A DNA stretch of 64,000 nt from Atopobiaceae bacterium (GTDB lineage Bacteria; Actinomycetota; Coriobacteriia; Coriobacteriales; Atopobiaceae), in contig JAKVON010000003.1 of assembly GCA_022482785.1 (NCBI GenBank), forward strand, positions 186,001 to 250,000. The letters run 5' to 3'. Within the stretch, counting starts at the first letter, position 1; each line of letters opens with the position of its first letter. The position numbers and the translations under genes are program-made. The notes beneath the pieces were generated by a model. That model did not search any database. It was not told the origin of the DNA and saw nothing but the letters and a program-made list of their open reading frames with translations. This document shows, piece after piece, positions 32,930 through 41,397 of this stretch.

Positions 32930-33880
32930 ATGACACGAACGTCCCACGCCCCATCCGCAGAGGTCGAGTTCGTTCTCCCCGTCTACAACGAGCAGGCCGC
33001 GCTGCCGCTTGCCGTGCGAGTCCTCTCCCATTACCTTTCCGAGCACGCCACCTACTCGTGGTTCGTCACCATCGCCGACAACGGCAGCACCGACTCCACG
33101 CTCGACGTCGCGCGCGGCCTCGTCGCCGAGAATCCCGGCCGCGTGCGGGCGGTTCACCTCGACGAGAAGGGCCGCGGCCGCGCGCTCAAGCGCGTGTGGG
33201 AGAGCTCGTCCGCGACGGTCGTCGCCTATATGGACGTCGACCTCTCGACGGGGCTCGACTCGGTCAACGCCCTCGTCGACCCCCTGCTCAACGGGGAGGC
33301 GGACGTCTCGATCGGCAGCCGCCTCATGCGCCGGTCCCACGTGACGCGATGCCTCAAGCGCGAGGTCATATCGCGCTGCTACAACTTCCTGCTCCGCCAT
33401 GCCTTCCACTACGGCATCCACGACGCGCAGTGCGGCTTCAAGGCCATGACCACGCGGGTGGCCCGCGCGATGATGCCCGCCATCCAGAGCGACGAGTGGT
33501 TCTGGGACACCGAGATGCTCGTCCTCGCCTGGGCTGCCGGCCTCGACGTGGTGCAGGTCCCCGTGACGTGGGTGGAGGACCAGGCCACCTCGGTGAGCAT
33601 CCCGCGCACCGTGCGCGAGGACCTCGACGGCATCGGCCGGATGAGGGGCGCCTTGGCGGAGGGCACCCTCCCGCTCGACCGCGTCGCCAGGTCCGGGCAC
33701 TGCGCCCGCGACGTCGCGCTCGCGCAGCGCGACCCGCTCGCGCCCATCGACCCCTACGTGACCACCGCCCGCGCCCTCGACGAGGAGCGCCGACGCGCGG
33801 AGCTCGCGGCCGAGAGGGCGGCAAGCCGGCGGGCGGGCACCCCCGCGCCCGCCAGGGCCCATATTCCGAGCATGCGGTAG
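32930..33880 (+). CDS. Family 2 glycosyltransferase (polyprenyl-phosphate sugar transferase type)
   Basis: This 316-residue protein starts at ATG 32930 after GAAGGAGG. The GT-A fold is clear: F-V-L-P-V-Y-N-E at the N-terminus, A-D-N-G-S-T-D-S-T, then the metal-binding Y-M-D-V-D-L-S and I-G-S-R-L. The H-D-A-Q-C-G-F-K-A and W-F-W-D-T-E-M-L motifs are those of dolichyl/polyprenyl-phosphate glucosyl- or mannosyltransferases. No C-terminal membrane domain is present; the last 60 residues are charged and Ala/Arg-rich. It would make a lipid-linked sugar donor for the membrane glycosyltransferase encoded immediately downstream, a frequent pairing. Confidence 0.85.
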   Translation: MTRTSHAPSAEVEFVLPVYNEQAALPLAVRVLSHYLSEHATYSWFVTIADNGSTDSTLDVARGLVAENPGRVRAVHLDEKGRGRALKRVWESSSATVVAYMDVDLSTGLDSVNALVDPLLNGEADVSIGSRLMRRSHVTRCLKREVISRCYNFLLRHAFHYGIHDAQCGFKAMTTRVARAMMPAIQSDEWFWDTEMLVLAWAAGLDVVQVPVTWVEDQATSVSIPRTVREDLDGIGRMRGALAEGTLPLDRVARSGHCARDVALAQRDPLAPIDPYVTTARALDEERRRAELAAERAASRRAGTPAPARAHIPSMR

Positions 33881-33934
33881 ATGCCGCATCCAGCCCGTAT
33901 CTTGTCATCGCATCCGTCCGTAAGGAGCAATGGG

Positions 33935-36370
33935 ATGAAACACGCAAGGACGTCCGTCGGCCGCGTCCTTCCGAGGCGCACGCGGGCACAGTGGGTCGGA
34001 CTCGCGGCGCTTCTCGTCGCGACCGTGCTCCTCTTCGTCGTCGGCCTCTCCGCCTCGGGCTATGCCAACCAGTTCTATGCCGCCGCCGCCCAGGCGGGCT
34101 CGACCAACTGGGAGGCCTTCCTGTGGGGCTCGTCCGACGCGGGCAACTCGATAACCGTGGACAAGCCCCCGGCGTCCCTCTGGGTGATGGCCCTCTCGGT
34201 GAGGGTGTTCGGCCTCTCGAGCTGGTCGATCCTGGTACCGCAGGCCATCATGGGCGTTCTTGCCGTCTACCTGGTCTACGCCACCGTGCGCCGCTCGTTC
34301 GGCGAGTGGTGCGGGCTCCTCGCCGGGGCGCTCCTGGCGACCACCCCCATCGCATGCCTGATGTTCCGCTTCGACAACCCGGACGCCCTGCTCGTCCTGC
34401 TCCTGTGCGCGGCGACCTACTGCCTGATGCGCGCGCTCGAGTACGACCCCGACAAGGCCGGCAACCGCGCCCGCACCAGGTGGATGGCGCTCGCGGGCGT
34501 GGCCATGGGGTTCGGCTTCCTCACCAAGCAGCTGCAGGCGTTCCTGATCCTGCCCGCGCTGGGCGTCACCTACCTCGTGGCGTCTCCTGCGGGATGGCGG
34601 CGTCGCTGGCTCGACGCGGCCGTCGCGCTGGGCGCTCTCGTGGCCTCGGCCGGCTGGTGGGTGCTCCTCACCGTGGTCGTGCCGGCGAGCGAGCGCCCCT
34701 ACATCGGCGGCTCGCAGACCAACTCGTTCCTCGAGCTCACCTTCTCGTACAACGGCCTCGGGCGCATCAGCGGCACCATGACCGGCGCCGTCGTGCCTGG
34801 CAACGGCGGCGCGACCACCGGGCAGTCGGGAATGTGGGGCGCCACGGGCGTCACGCGGCTGTTCGACGGCATCTGGGGGACCCAGTGGAGCTGGATCGCG
34901 CCCCTCGCGTTCGTGGGCATCGTCGTCGTCATCGTGGCCGCCGGACGCGCCAAGAGGTGCGACCTGCGTCGCGCCAACGCCCTCATGTGGGGCGGGTGGC
35001 TGCTGGCGACCTGGGGCGTCTTCTCGTTCATGGGAGGCACGATCCACCAGTACTACACCGTGGCGCTCGCGCCTGCGGCCGCCGCGCTCGCGGCGATGTG
35101 CGTCAAGGTGCTCTGGGAGAGGCGCGAGCAGGCGTGGGCGCGCGTGCTCGCGCTGGCCCTCACCGCAGGCGAGACCGTCTGGGGCGTGACGCTCATGGAG
35201 CGCTCCGACTGGATGGTGCCCCTGAGGCTGGTGGCGTTCGGCCTGGGCGCCGCAGGCATCGTGCTGCAGGTCGTGTGCTGGGTGCGCTCGCGCAGGGGCG
35301 GGGCGTCGGCGGCGAGCGTGGCCGCGGGGGACGGGGCGCCCGCCGCCCCGCGGGTCGTCGTGCCCGAGGTCGAGACCACCCCGGCCGCGCCGCCCGAGGA
35401 GGGGGTCGGCCTGGCCAAGCCCGCCGGGAAGGCCGTGCGGGACGAGAGGCCCTCGCCCCTTGCGGCCGCGGCGCTCGCCCTCTCCCTCGCCTCGGCGTTG
35501 GCTGGCCCCGTGGCCTGGACGCTCTACACCGCGTCGACCGCCCATACCGGCTCGATCGTGACGGCCGGACCCTCCGTGTCGTCCTCGGGCGGAGGCCAGG
35601 GCGGCGGCATGGGCCAGGCCGGCGGCATGGGCGGCGACGGCGGAGGGTCCATGGAAGGCAGGCCCTCCGGCGGCGGGGGCGGCAACTCCGACTCCGCCCC
35701 CAGCGGCGAGGGCGAGATGCCCGGTGGCGAGGGCGGCAACTCCGCCCCCGGCGGCATGGGCGGGGAGATGCCGAGCGGCGACGGCTCCGCCTCCGGCGAC
35801 GGCTCCGCCTCCGGCGACGGCGAAGGCTCGGGCTCCGCCCCGAGCGGCATGGGCGGCGGCTCCATGGAGGGCGGGCCCTCCGGCAGCGGCGGGGGCGGGT
35901 CGAGCCTGCTCGGCGGCGACACGAACGTCTCCGACGAGCTGGTCGCGGCGCTCTCCGCGGACAGCGGCTCCTACACCTGGGTCGCCGCGGCGAACGGCTC
36001 GCAGTCGGCGGCGGGGTACCAGCTCGCCACGCAGCTCGCGGTCATGCCGGTGGGCGGCTTCAACGGCTCCGATCCCTCGCCCACGCTCGACGAGTTCAAG
36101 GAGTACGTGGCCGAGGGCAGGATCCACTACTACATCTCCGGCGGGCAGGGCGGCGGCAAGGGCGGCTCTGGCACCGAGGCGGGCGGCAGGTCCAGCTCCG
36201 AGTCCAGCTCGGGGGAATCGAGCTCGAGCACCATGGGCGGGGGCATGACGCAGCTCGGCGGCTCCCAGGCGGCGAGTGACATCGAGTCCTGGGTCCAGGG
36301 CAACTTCCAGTCGACCACCGTCGGCGGCGTGACCCTCTACGACCTCACCAAGCCGGTGACGACCTTGTAG
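33935..36370 (+). CDS. ArnT/PMT-type membrane glycosyltransferase (GT39/GT83-like) with Gly/Ser-rich linker
   Basis: This 811-residue protein uses ATG 33935, seven bases after TAAGGAG; an earlier ATG at 33930 is out of frame. After a basic N-terminus and first helix comes the acidic loop G-N-S-I-T-V-D-K-P-P, and later R-F-D-N-P-D-A-L, both typical of PMT_2 family enzymes using polyprenyl-phosphate sugars. About eleven membrane helices extend to about residue 540. Then follows a long Gly/Ser/Met/Glu-rich low-complexity stretch (about 545-665) and a conserved extracytoplasmic C-terminal domain (D-E-L-V-A-A-L, Y-T-W-V-A-A, then M-P-V-G-G-F-N-G) interrupted by a second Ser-rich stretch. It probably transfers sugar from the lipid donor made by the upstream enzyme to a surface acceptor; the acceptor is unknown. 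Confidence 0.87.
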   Translation: MKHARTSVGRVLPRRTRAQWVGLAALLVATVLLFVVGLSASGYANQFYAAAAQAGSTNWEAFLWGSSDAGNSITVDKPPASLWVMALSVRVFGLSSWSILVPQAIMGVLAVYLVYATVRRSFGEWCGLLAGALLATTPIACLMFRFDNPDALLVLLLCAATYCLMRALEYDPDKAGNRARTRWMALAGVAMGFGFLTKQLQAFLILPALGVTYLVASPAGWRRRWLDAAVALGALVASAGWWVLLTVVVPASERPYIGGSQTNSFLELTFSYNGLGRISGTMTGAVVPGNGGATTGQSGMWGATGVTRLFDGIWGTQWSWIAPLAFVGIVVVIVAAGRAKRCDLRRANALMWGGWLLATWGVFSFMGGTIHQYYTVALAPAAAALAAMCVKVLWERREQAWARVLALALTAGETVWGVTLMERSDWMVPLRLVAFGLGAAGIVLQVVCWVRSRRGGASAASVAAGDGAPAAPRVVVPEVETTPAAPPEEGVGLAKPAGKAVRDERPSPLAAAALALSLASALAGPVAWTLYTASTAHTGSIVTAGPSVSSSGGGQGGGMGQAGGMGGDGGGSMEGRPSGGGGGNSDSAPSGEGEMPGGEGGNSAPGGMGGEMPSGDGSASGDGSASGDGEGSGSAPSGMGGGSMEGGPSGSGGGGSSLLGGDTNVSDELVAALSADSGSYTWVAAANGSQSAAGYQLATQLAVMPVGGFNGSDPSPTLDEFKEYVAEGRIHYYISGGQGGGKGGSGTEAGGRSSSESSSGESSSSTMGGGMTQLGGSQAASDIESWVQGNFQSTTVGGVTLYDLTKPVTTL

Positions 36371-36375
36371 GGCAT

Positions 36376-36402
36376 GCCGGTCGTGGCGATTCGCCAACCG
36401 GC
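36376..36402 (+). terminator. Hairpin after the membrane glycosyltransferase
   Basis: GCCGGT and TGGCGA (36376-36389, with a 2-nt bulge) pair with TCGCCA and ACCGGC (36391-36402), 5 nt after the stop. No U-tract follows. Confidence 0.45.
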
Positions 36403-36495
36403 TGCGGCCCCCAGGCATGTCGACGCGCCGGGCTTGCGGGCGTGATTCGTGAGAAACTCGTCGGGAGGCTCGTGACACGGAAGGGAGGCATGGCG

Positions 36496-37191
36496 ATGGG
36501 GCCGATCGAGACGAGGGCGCGCGGCATCGCGGCACGGGCGCATGCGGGGCAGGTCGACAAGGCCGGCGCCGACTACCTGGGACATCCTGCCCACGTGGCG
36601 TCGCTCGTTGCGACGGACGAGGAGAGGGCCTGCGCCTGGCTGCACGACGTCGTGGAGGACACCCCGACCACCCTTGACGACCTGCGTCGCGCCGGGATTC
36701 CCGACGGCGTGGTCGCCGCGGTGGATGCCATGACGCATCGCCCCGGCGAGGGCTACCTGGCCGACTACGTGCCTCGCGTCTGCGAGGACGCCATCGCCCG
36801 CGAGGTGAAGCTCGCGGACCTCTCCCACAACATGGACCTCTCCCGCCTGCCGGAGGTCACGCCGCGCGACCTGGGACGGGTCGAGCGCTACCGCGCCGCG
36901 CGCAGGCTGCTGCTCGATGCCGGCGCCGGCGGTGACTTCCTGCTCGAGCGCGCGCACCATGCCTGCAGCCGCAACCGCGAGGCCGTGGGGCGCTCCGAGC
37001 GGTGCGCCTGCTTCGCCTGCGGCGAGGCATTCCCGGCGACGGCGGTGACGAGGTGGGCGGCCATGCCGAGGGATGCGGCCATCTGCCCTCGCTGCGGCGT
37101 CGACGCGGTGATCCCCGAGGCCGCTGGCTTCCCCCTCACGGGGGAGTTCCTCCATGCGATGGCGTCGTACTGGCTCTCTATTGCCTCTTGA
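36496..37191 (+). CDS. HD-domain protein with C-terminal zinc-ribbon-like cysteines
   Basis: This 231-residue protein uses ATG 36496, which gives the best spacing (7 nt) to GGGAGG; ATG 36490 and GTG 36442 are possible alternatives. It begins M-G-P-I-E-T-R-A-R. The HD phosphohydrolase core of the RelA/SpoT-like group is visible: Y-L-G-H-P-A-H-V-A-S, then the metal-binding C-A-W-L-H-D-V-V-E-D-T-P, and later V-K-L-A-D-L-S-H-N-M. The C-terminal 70 residues contain C-A-C-F-A-C-G and C-P-R-C-G, a likely zinc ribbon. There is no synthetase domain, so a small nucleotide hydrolase is plausible, but the substrate is unknown. It is convergent with the third AAA ATPase. Confidence 0.75.
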   Translation: MGPIETRARGIAARAHAGQVDKAGADYLGHPAHVASLVATDEERACAWLHDVVEDTPTTLDDLRRAGIPDGVVAAVDAMTHRPGEGYLADYVPRVCEDAIAREVKLADLSHNMDLSRLPEVTPRDLGRVERYRAARRLLLDAGAGGDFLLERAHHACSRNREAVGRSERCACFACGEAFPATAVTRWAAMPRDAAICPRCGVDAVIPEAAGFPLTGEFLHAMASYWLSIAS

Positions 37192-37207
37192 CATGAGAAT
37201 CTACATA

Positions 37208-38542
37208 TCAGGGCGAAACCACGAAGCTGCCCGAGGCATTGTCCCGTTCGAGGAACGCGGATGCATACCAGGGGAGATAGGTGATCTTCCCGTCCCTCTC
37301 CACGTTGCCGCCGCAGAAGACGACCGCCTCGTCGATTCCCCACTCGCCCACGCCGAGTACCTTGTCGAGCGACGCATGGGCGTGAAATTCCTTGCCGGAC
37401 TTCGCCTCCACGGGAAGGACGCGGATACCGCGCTGTAGCAGGAAATCGACTTCTCCGAGGCCTTGCTTGTCGTAGTAGTAAAGCCCGAACCCATGAGCCG
37501 AGAACTCCTGGGCGAGAGCGTTCTCGAGGAAGCTACCCCAGTTGATCGACGGATCTCCTTGTACGAGGTCGAACTGGGCGGGGATGGAGGACGCGGCGCT
37601 GAGCAGGCCAACGTCGCAGAGGAAGAGCTTGAAGAGGTTGTGCTTCTTGTTTGCCTCGAGGGGGGTTTGCGGCGCGGTCGTGTTGTAGCAGGGGAGGGCG
37701 ACCCCTGAGTCGGCAAGCCACATGAAATCGCTCGCATAGCGTTCCGATCTGGCCGACTTGCTGAGGTCGGACAGCTTGAAGCGCTTGTTCTTCGCGTCGA
37801 GCTCGGAGGGTAGCGCGTTGAATATCGCGCGTATATGCATCTTGTCGCTTGCGTACCTCGTGATGTCCTGGCGGTACAGGCCGAGAATGGCCTGTTGGTC
37901 CAGAAGGACTCGGGCAAGGTCATGGGTGTCGACGTAGCGCTGGACCGCCGCGGGCATGCCCCCCACTGCGAGGTATATGCGGAAGAGGCGAGTCAGGCGA
38001 CCGTGGATGGCCTCGGGGATGGGCTGGCCAGCCTCGCATAGCCCCCTCACGCGATTCTCGATGCTTGCGTCGACTCCACGGGCAGAGAAGAACTCGCTGA
38101 TGGTGAGGGGGTACATCCGCAGCGTGCGCTCGTATCCTACAGGCAAGGACGACACTTCTCGGTAGCTCACGCCGAGAAGCGAGCCCGACTCGATGTAGTC
38201 GAAGCGTCCGTCGTCCACGAGGAACTTGATGGCCGTGCGCGCTTGGGGACACTCTTGGACCTCATCGAGAAAGACGAGCGTGTTGCCTGGATAAAGTGGC
38301 TGCCCGCTGAAAGCCGTGAGATTTGCTATGAGGGTGTCGACGTCGAGATCCCCCTCGAAGATCGTCTTGGCGCTGGGAGTCTGTACGAAGTTGATCTCGA
38401 GGGTCGTCCGATAGTTGCCCTTCGCGAACTCCCTGATGGCAAACGTCTTCCCGACCTGCCGTGCGCCATCGATGAGAAGGGCCGTGTGGTTGGCATCGGC
38501 TTTCCACGCAGAGAAATACTGGTAGATCGTCCTTTCGAGCAC
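37208..38542 (-). CDS. AAA ATPase (AAA_14) with DUF4143 nuclease-like C-terminus
   Basis: This 444-residue protein is read leftward from GTG 38542, with AAGGAG seven bases upstream. Walker A is G-A-R-Q-V-G-K-T (residues 26-33), Walker B L-V-F-L-D-E-V-Q, and sensor I-E-S-G-S-L-L-G follows. The DUF4143 part includes V-G-G-M-P-A-A-V and L-F-L-C-D-V-G-L-L. The C-terminal E-V-D-F-L-L...P-V-E-A-K-S-G-K motif is an intact PD-(D/E)xK-like signature, unlike the ATPase at 7.1 kb. Codon use is distinctly less GC-rich than in neighbouring genes, suggesting transfer. The promoter region carries three regularly spaced repeats. Function is unknown for this family. Confidence 0.87.
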   Translation of the reverse strand: MLERTIYQYFSAWKADANHTALLIDGARQVGKTFAIREFAKGNYRTTLEINFVQTPSAKTIFEGDLDVDTLIANLTAFSGQPLYPGNTLVFLDEVQECPQARTAIKFLVDDGRFDYIESGSLLGVSYREVSSLPVGYERTLRMYPLTISEFFSARGVDASIENRVRGLCEAGQPIPEAIHGRLTRLFRIYLAVGGMPAAVQRYVDTHDLARVLLDQQAILGLYRQDITRYASDKMHIRAIFNALPSELDAKNKRFKLSDLSKSARSERYASDFMWLADSGVALPCYNTTAPQTPLEANKKHNLFKLFLCDVGLLSAASSIPAQFDLVQGDPSINWGSFLENALAQEFSAHGFGLYYYDKQGLGEVDFLLQRGIRVLPVEAKSGKEFHAHASLDKVLGVGEWGIDEAVVFCGGNVERDGKITYLPWYASAFLERDNASGSFVVSP

Positions 38543-38558
38543 TTGCGCTCCTTCTGAA

Positions 38559-38633
38559 TGCGACGTTATATGAGTCTGATTCTATGTTATCTGCGACGTT
38601 TTAGCAATGCGAAGAGGCATAATCTGCGACGTA
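38559..38633 (-). promoter_or_regulatory. Three TGCGACGT direct repeats spaced exactly 33 bp
   Basis: TGCGACGT starts at 38559, 38592 and 38625 (reads ACGTCGCA on the coding strand of the ATPase). The 33-bp period is close to three helical turns, so bound proteins would sit on one DNA face. The middle copy lies inside the promoter spacer. The pattern suggests a cooperative operator, possibly for autoregulation. Confidence 0.65.
38579..38607 (-). promoter_or_regulatory. Sigma-A promoter of AAA ATPase 3
   Basis: On the minus strand, TTGCTA (38607-38602), a 17-bp spacer and TAGAAT (38584-38579) match sigma-A consensus well, 37 nt from the start codon. It overlaps the second TGCGACGT repeat. Confidence 0.6.
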
Positions 38634-38644
38634 ATACGAACAAC

Positions 38645-39226
38645 TCAGTAGCTCGTGACCGTTCCGTCGTCCCCGTCGGTGCGGCGGTAGCTGAATCCCG
38701 TGACCAGGTTGTCCTCGTCGTAGGTGAGGTCCATCGCATAGATGCGGTTGGCCGTCTTGTCCCACGTGTCGTCCGAGGCGTCGGTGCGTTCGGCCACGTC
38801 GACGGCGACCGAGACCACGTTGCCCGCGGACTTCGTGACGGCGCAGGCCACGCTCTTCGCGAGGAAGCCCGGCGATCCCGCCCCGCCGGCCCGCTTCGTG
38901 CGGAAGTCCTCGTAGACCGAGCTGCCCGGCTTGCAGTAGACGAGGCACTTCGTGTTCCAGTCCCAGGTGGACGAGTAGTTCTGCGCATTGGTCGTGGCGG
39001 TGGTAGAGCTCGCGCTCGCGGTCGTCCAATAGCGCGTGGCGAACTCGATCGCGAGCGAGGTGCGGTCGCGCTCGGAGAGGTCGACCTCGTAGGCAGTGGT
39101 GCTGGGCGAGATGCCGCCCGAGCCGGCCTTCTGCTTCGAGCACCCGGCGAGGCCCACGAGCAGGGAGGCCGCGGCAACGACGGCGAGGGCGGCCGAGAGG
39201 GTCGCGCGGCGACGTGCTTTCTCCAT
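38645..39226 (-). CDS. Putative lipoprotein of unknown function
   Basis: This 193-residue protein is read leftward from ATG 39226 after GGGGGAGGG. The N-terminus is basic (M-E-K-A-R-R-R), then a hydrophobic stretch ending in the lipobox L-A-G-C at about residues 27-30, so it should be a membrane-anchored lipoprotein. The mature part is Ser/Thr-rich, with two conserved-looking cysteines (K-C-L-V-Y-C) and a beta-rich C-terminus ([12 protein letters not shown]). I do not recognise the family. It is divergent from prfA. Confidence 0.75.
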   Translation of the reverse strand: MEKARRRATLSAALAVVAAASLLVGLAGCSKQKAGSGGISPSTTAYEVDLSERDRTSLAIEFATRYWTTASASSTTATTNAQNYSSTWDWNTKCLVYCKPGSSVYEDFRTKRAGGAGSPGFLAKSVACAVTKSAGNVVSVAVDVAERTDASDDTWDKTANRIYAMDLTYDEDNLVTGFSYRRTDGDDGTVTSY

Positions 39227-39354
39227 GGCCCTCCCCCTGCGCTCGAATCCTTCGCCTGCGAGAAGTATAGCCGCGATGACGTGCCGCCGACCTGGGGACA
39301 TGTGATGCTCTCGTCGCGCGTCCCCTCGCCTGAATCAAATACACCCCCGCGTGG

Positions 39355-39360
39355 TATCAT
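39355..39360 (+). promoter_or_regulatory. Candidate -10 box of the prfA operon
   Basis: TATCAT, 66 nt before the prfA start, resembles other -10 boxes in this window (TACCAT before rpmE). The -35 box is unclear. Confidence 0.35.
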
Positions 39361-39426
39361 TTCCAGGCTAAGACTACGAACGGCGACGGATGGGCGCGTA
39401 CGCCTCGTCGCATTGAGGAGCACGCC

Positions 39427-40495
39427 ATGCGTGACAAGCTGCAGAAGCTCATCGCTGCCTATGCGGAGCTCGAGAGAAAGCTCGCGGACCCGGCGGTCGT
39501 CTCCGACCAGACCGAGTACACCCGCCTGGCCAAGGAGCACTCCTCCCAGGCAGACCTGGTCGAGAAGGCCCGTGCCTACCTCGGCGCCCTCGACGATATC
39601 GACGCCGCCAAGGAGCTCCTCCACGAGGAGAGCGACCCGGAGGCCAAGTCGGCCCTCCAGGCCGACATCTCCGAGAACGAGGCCAAGCTGCCCTCCCTCG
39701 AGGAGGACATCAAGTTCATGCTCATCCCCGGCGACCCCAACGACGAGAAGGACACCATCGTCGAGATCCGCGCCGGCGTGGGCGGCGACGAGGCCGGCAT
39801 CTTCGCCGGCGACCTCTACAAGATGTACCAGCACCTCTGCGAGCAGCGCGGCTGGAAGGTCGAGGTCCTCTCGTCCAGCCCGAGCGAGGCCGGCGGCTTC
39901 AAGACCATCGAGTTCAAGGTCACTGGGCGACAAGGTCTACTCGGTCATGAAGTACGAGAGCGGCGTCCACCGCGTGCAGCGCATCCCCAAGACCGAGAGC
40001 CAGGGCCGCATCCAGACCTCCACGGCCACCGTCGCGGTGCTGCCCGAGGCCGACGAGATCGACATCCAGATCGACCCCACCGAGCTGCGCATCGACACCT
40101 ACTGCTCGTCGGGCCCCGGCGGCCAGGGCGTCAACACCACCTACTCGGCCGTGCGCATCACGCACCTGCCCACCAACACGGTGGTCCAGTCGCAGGACCA
40201 GCGCTCGCAGATCCAGAACCGCGAGGTCTGCATGCAGATGCTGCGCGCCCGCCTCTACGAGATGGAGCTCGAGCGCCAGCAGGCCGAGCTCGGGGCCGAG
40301 CGCCAGAGCCAGATCGGCCACGGCAACCGCTCGGAGAAGATCCGCACCTACAACCAGCCGCAGGACCGCGTCACCGACCACCGCATCGGCTTCAACGGCA
40401 CCTACAACGGCGTGCTTCTGGGCGACACCCTGCCCTCGGTCATCGACGCCCTGGCCGCGGCCGACCGCGCCGAGAAGCTCGCCCAGGCAGTCTGA
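39427..40495 (+). CDS. prfA: Peptide chain release factor 1, +1 frameshift as read
   Basis: Start is ATG 39427 after GAGGAG. The first 166 codons (M-R-D-K-L-Q-K-L...[13 protein letters not shown]) and the rest (from D-K-V-Y-S-V-M-K) are both perfect RF1, but in adjacent frames. Removing one G from the GGG at 39925-39927 joins them into a 355-residue protein of normal length. It recognises UAA/UAG stop codons and releases the peptide through [10 protein letters not shown]1 is essential and programmed shifts are known for prfB, not prfA, so a sequencing error is by far the best explanation. prmC starts 3 nt after the stop, in keeping with RF methylation by PrmC. Confidence 0.93.
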
Positions 40496-40498
40496 GCG

Positions 40499-41395
40499 AT
40501 GCCTGCCCAGCAGGTCTGGACCATCAGGCGGACCCTCGACTGGACCCGCGGCTACCTCGAGCGCAAGGGGGACGAGCACCCGCGCCTCTCTGCCGAGTGG
40601 CTGCTCTCGGCGGTGACGGGCCTGTCCCGCGTCGAGCTCTACGTGAACTTCGACGAGCCCCTCTCGGCGGACGAGCTCGCGCGGATGCACGCGCTCATCG
40701 AGCGCCGGGGCGCCGGCGAGCCCCTGCAGTACGTGACCGGCGAGATGCCCTTCCGCCACATCGTGCTCACCTGCGCCCCCGGCGTCCTCATCCCACGCCC
40801 CGAGACGGAGGTCCTCGTCGACGTCGTGCTCGAGCACCTCGACGCGCGCTGCGCCGAGCGGCCTCTCGTCCTCGAGCTGGGATGCGGCACCGGCTGCATC
40901 GCGCTCTCGATTGCCTCCGAGAGGCCCGGCACGCATGTCGTCGCCAGCGACGTCTCGCCTGAGGCCATCGGGCTCGCCACGCGCAACCGCGACGCGCTCG
41001 AGCTCGCCGATGTCGTCGACCTCGTTGAATGCGACCTCGCCGCAGGCGTCGACCCCCAGCTCATGGGAACCTTCGACGTGCTCGTCTCGAACCCGCCCTA
41101 CATCCCGTCCGCCATCGTGCCCACGCTTCCCGCCGAGGTGGCTGCCCACGAGCCGGCGCTCGCCCTGGACGGCGGCGCCGACGGCCTCGACGTCTTCCGT
41201 CGCATCCTCGAGCTCGCCCCGAGGGCGCTCGCCCCGGGCGGGCTTCTGGCCTGCGAGCTCTTCGAGGACTCGCTCGGGACGGCCGCCGCGCTCGTCCGCG
41301 AGCAGGGGGGCTGGGAGGAGCCCCGCATCGTCCAGGACCTCACGCACCGCGACCGCATCGTCGCCGCCGTGCGCGCGAAGGCGGAGGGGGAGTAG
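40499..41395 (+). CDS. prmC: Release factor glutamine N5-methyltransferase
   Basis: This 298-residue protein starts at ATG 40499, three bases after the prfA stop. It methylates the glutamine of the GGQ motif in release factors using SAM. It has an N-terminal helical substrate domain, then the linking P-L-Q-Y-V-T-G and V-L-I-P-R-P-E-T-E. The SAM site is L-E-L-G-C-G-T-G-C-I-A, and the catalytic motif S-N-P-P-Y-I-P closes over the glutamine. Length is typical. The prfA-prmC-tsaC operon order is conserved in many Gram-positive bacteria. Confidence 0.95.
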   Translation: MPAQQVWTIRRTLDWTRGYLERKGDEHPRLSAEWLLSAVTGLSRVELYVNFDEPLSADELARMHALIERRGAGEPLQYVTGEMPFRHIVLTCAPGVLIPRPETEVLVDVVLEHLDARCAERPLVLELGCGTGCIALSIASERPGTHVVASDVSPEAIGLATRNRDALELADVVDLVECDLAAGVDPQLMGTFDVLVSNPPYIPSAIVPTLPAEVAAHEPALALDGGADGLDVFRRILELAPRALAPGGLLACELFEDSLGTAAALVREQGGWEEPRIVQDLTHRDRIVAAVRAKAEGE

Positions 41396-41397
41396 CC

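Noticed and set aside
33905-36535. An 876-codon minus-strand frame over the membrane glycosyltransferase
   Set aside because: It mirrors the third-codon bias of the real gene and has no RBS or recognisable domain.
38558-39400. An open plus-strand frame entering prfA from upstream
   Set aside because: It runs antisense to the lipoprotein gene and merely joins the downstream prfA frame because of the indel; the true start at 39427 has an RBS and the RF1 N-terminus.
39925-39927. Programmed +1 frameshifting in prfA
   Set aside because: Autoregulatory frameshifting is known for prfB at an in-frame UGA early in the gene. Here no such slippery site or Shine-Dalgarno-like stimulator precedes the shift, and similar G-run indels break unrelated genes.
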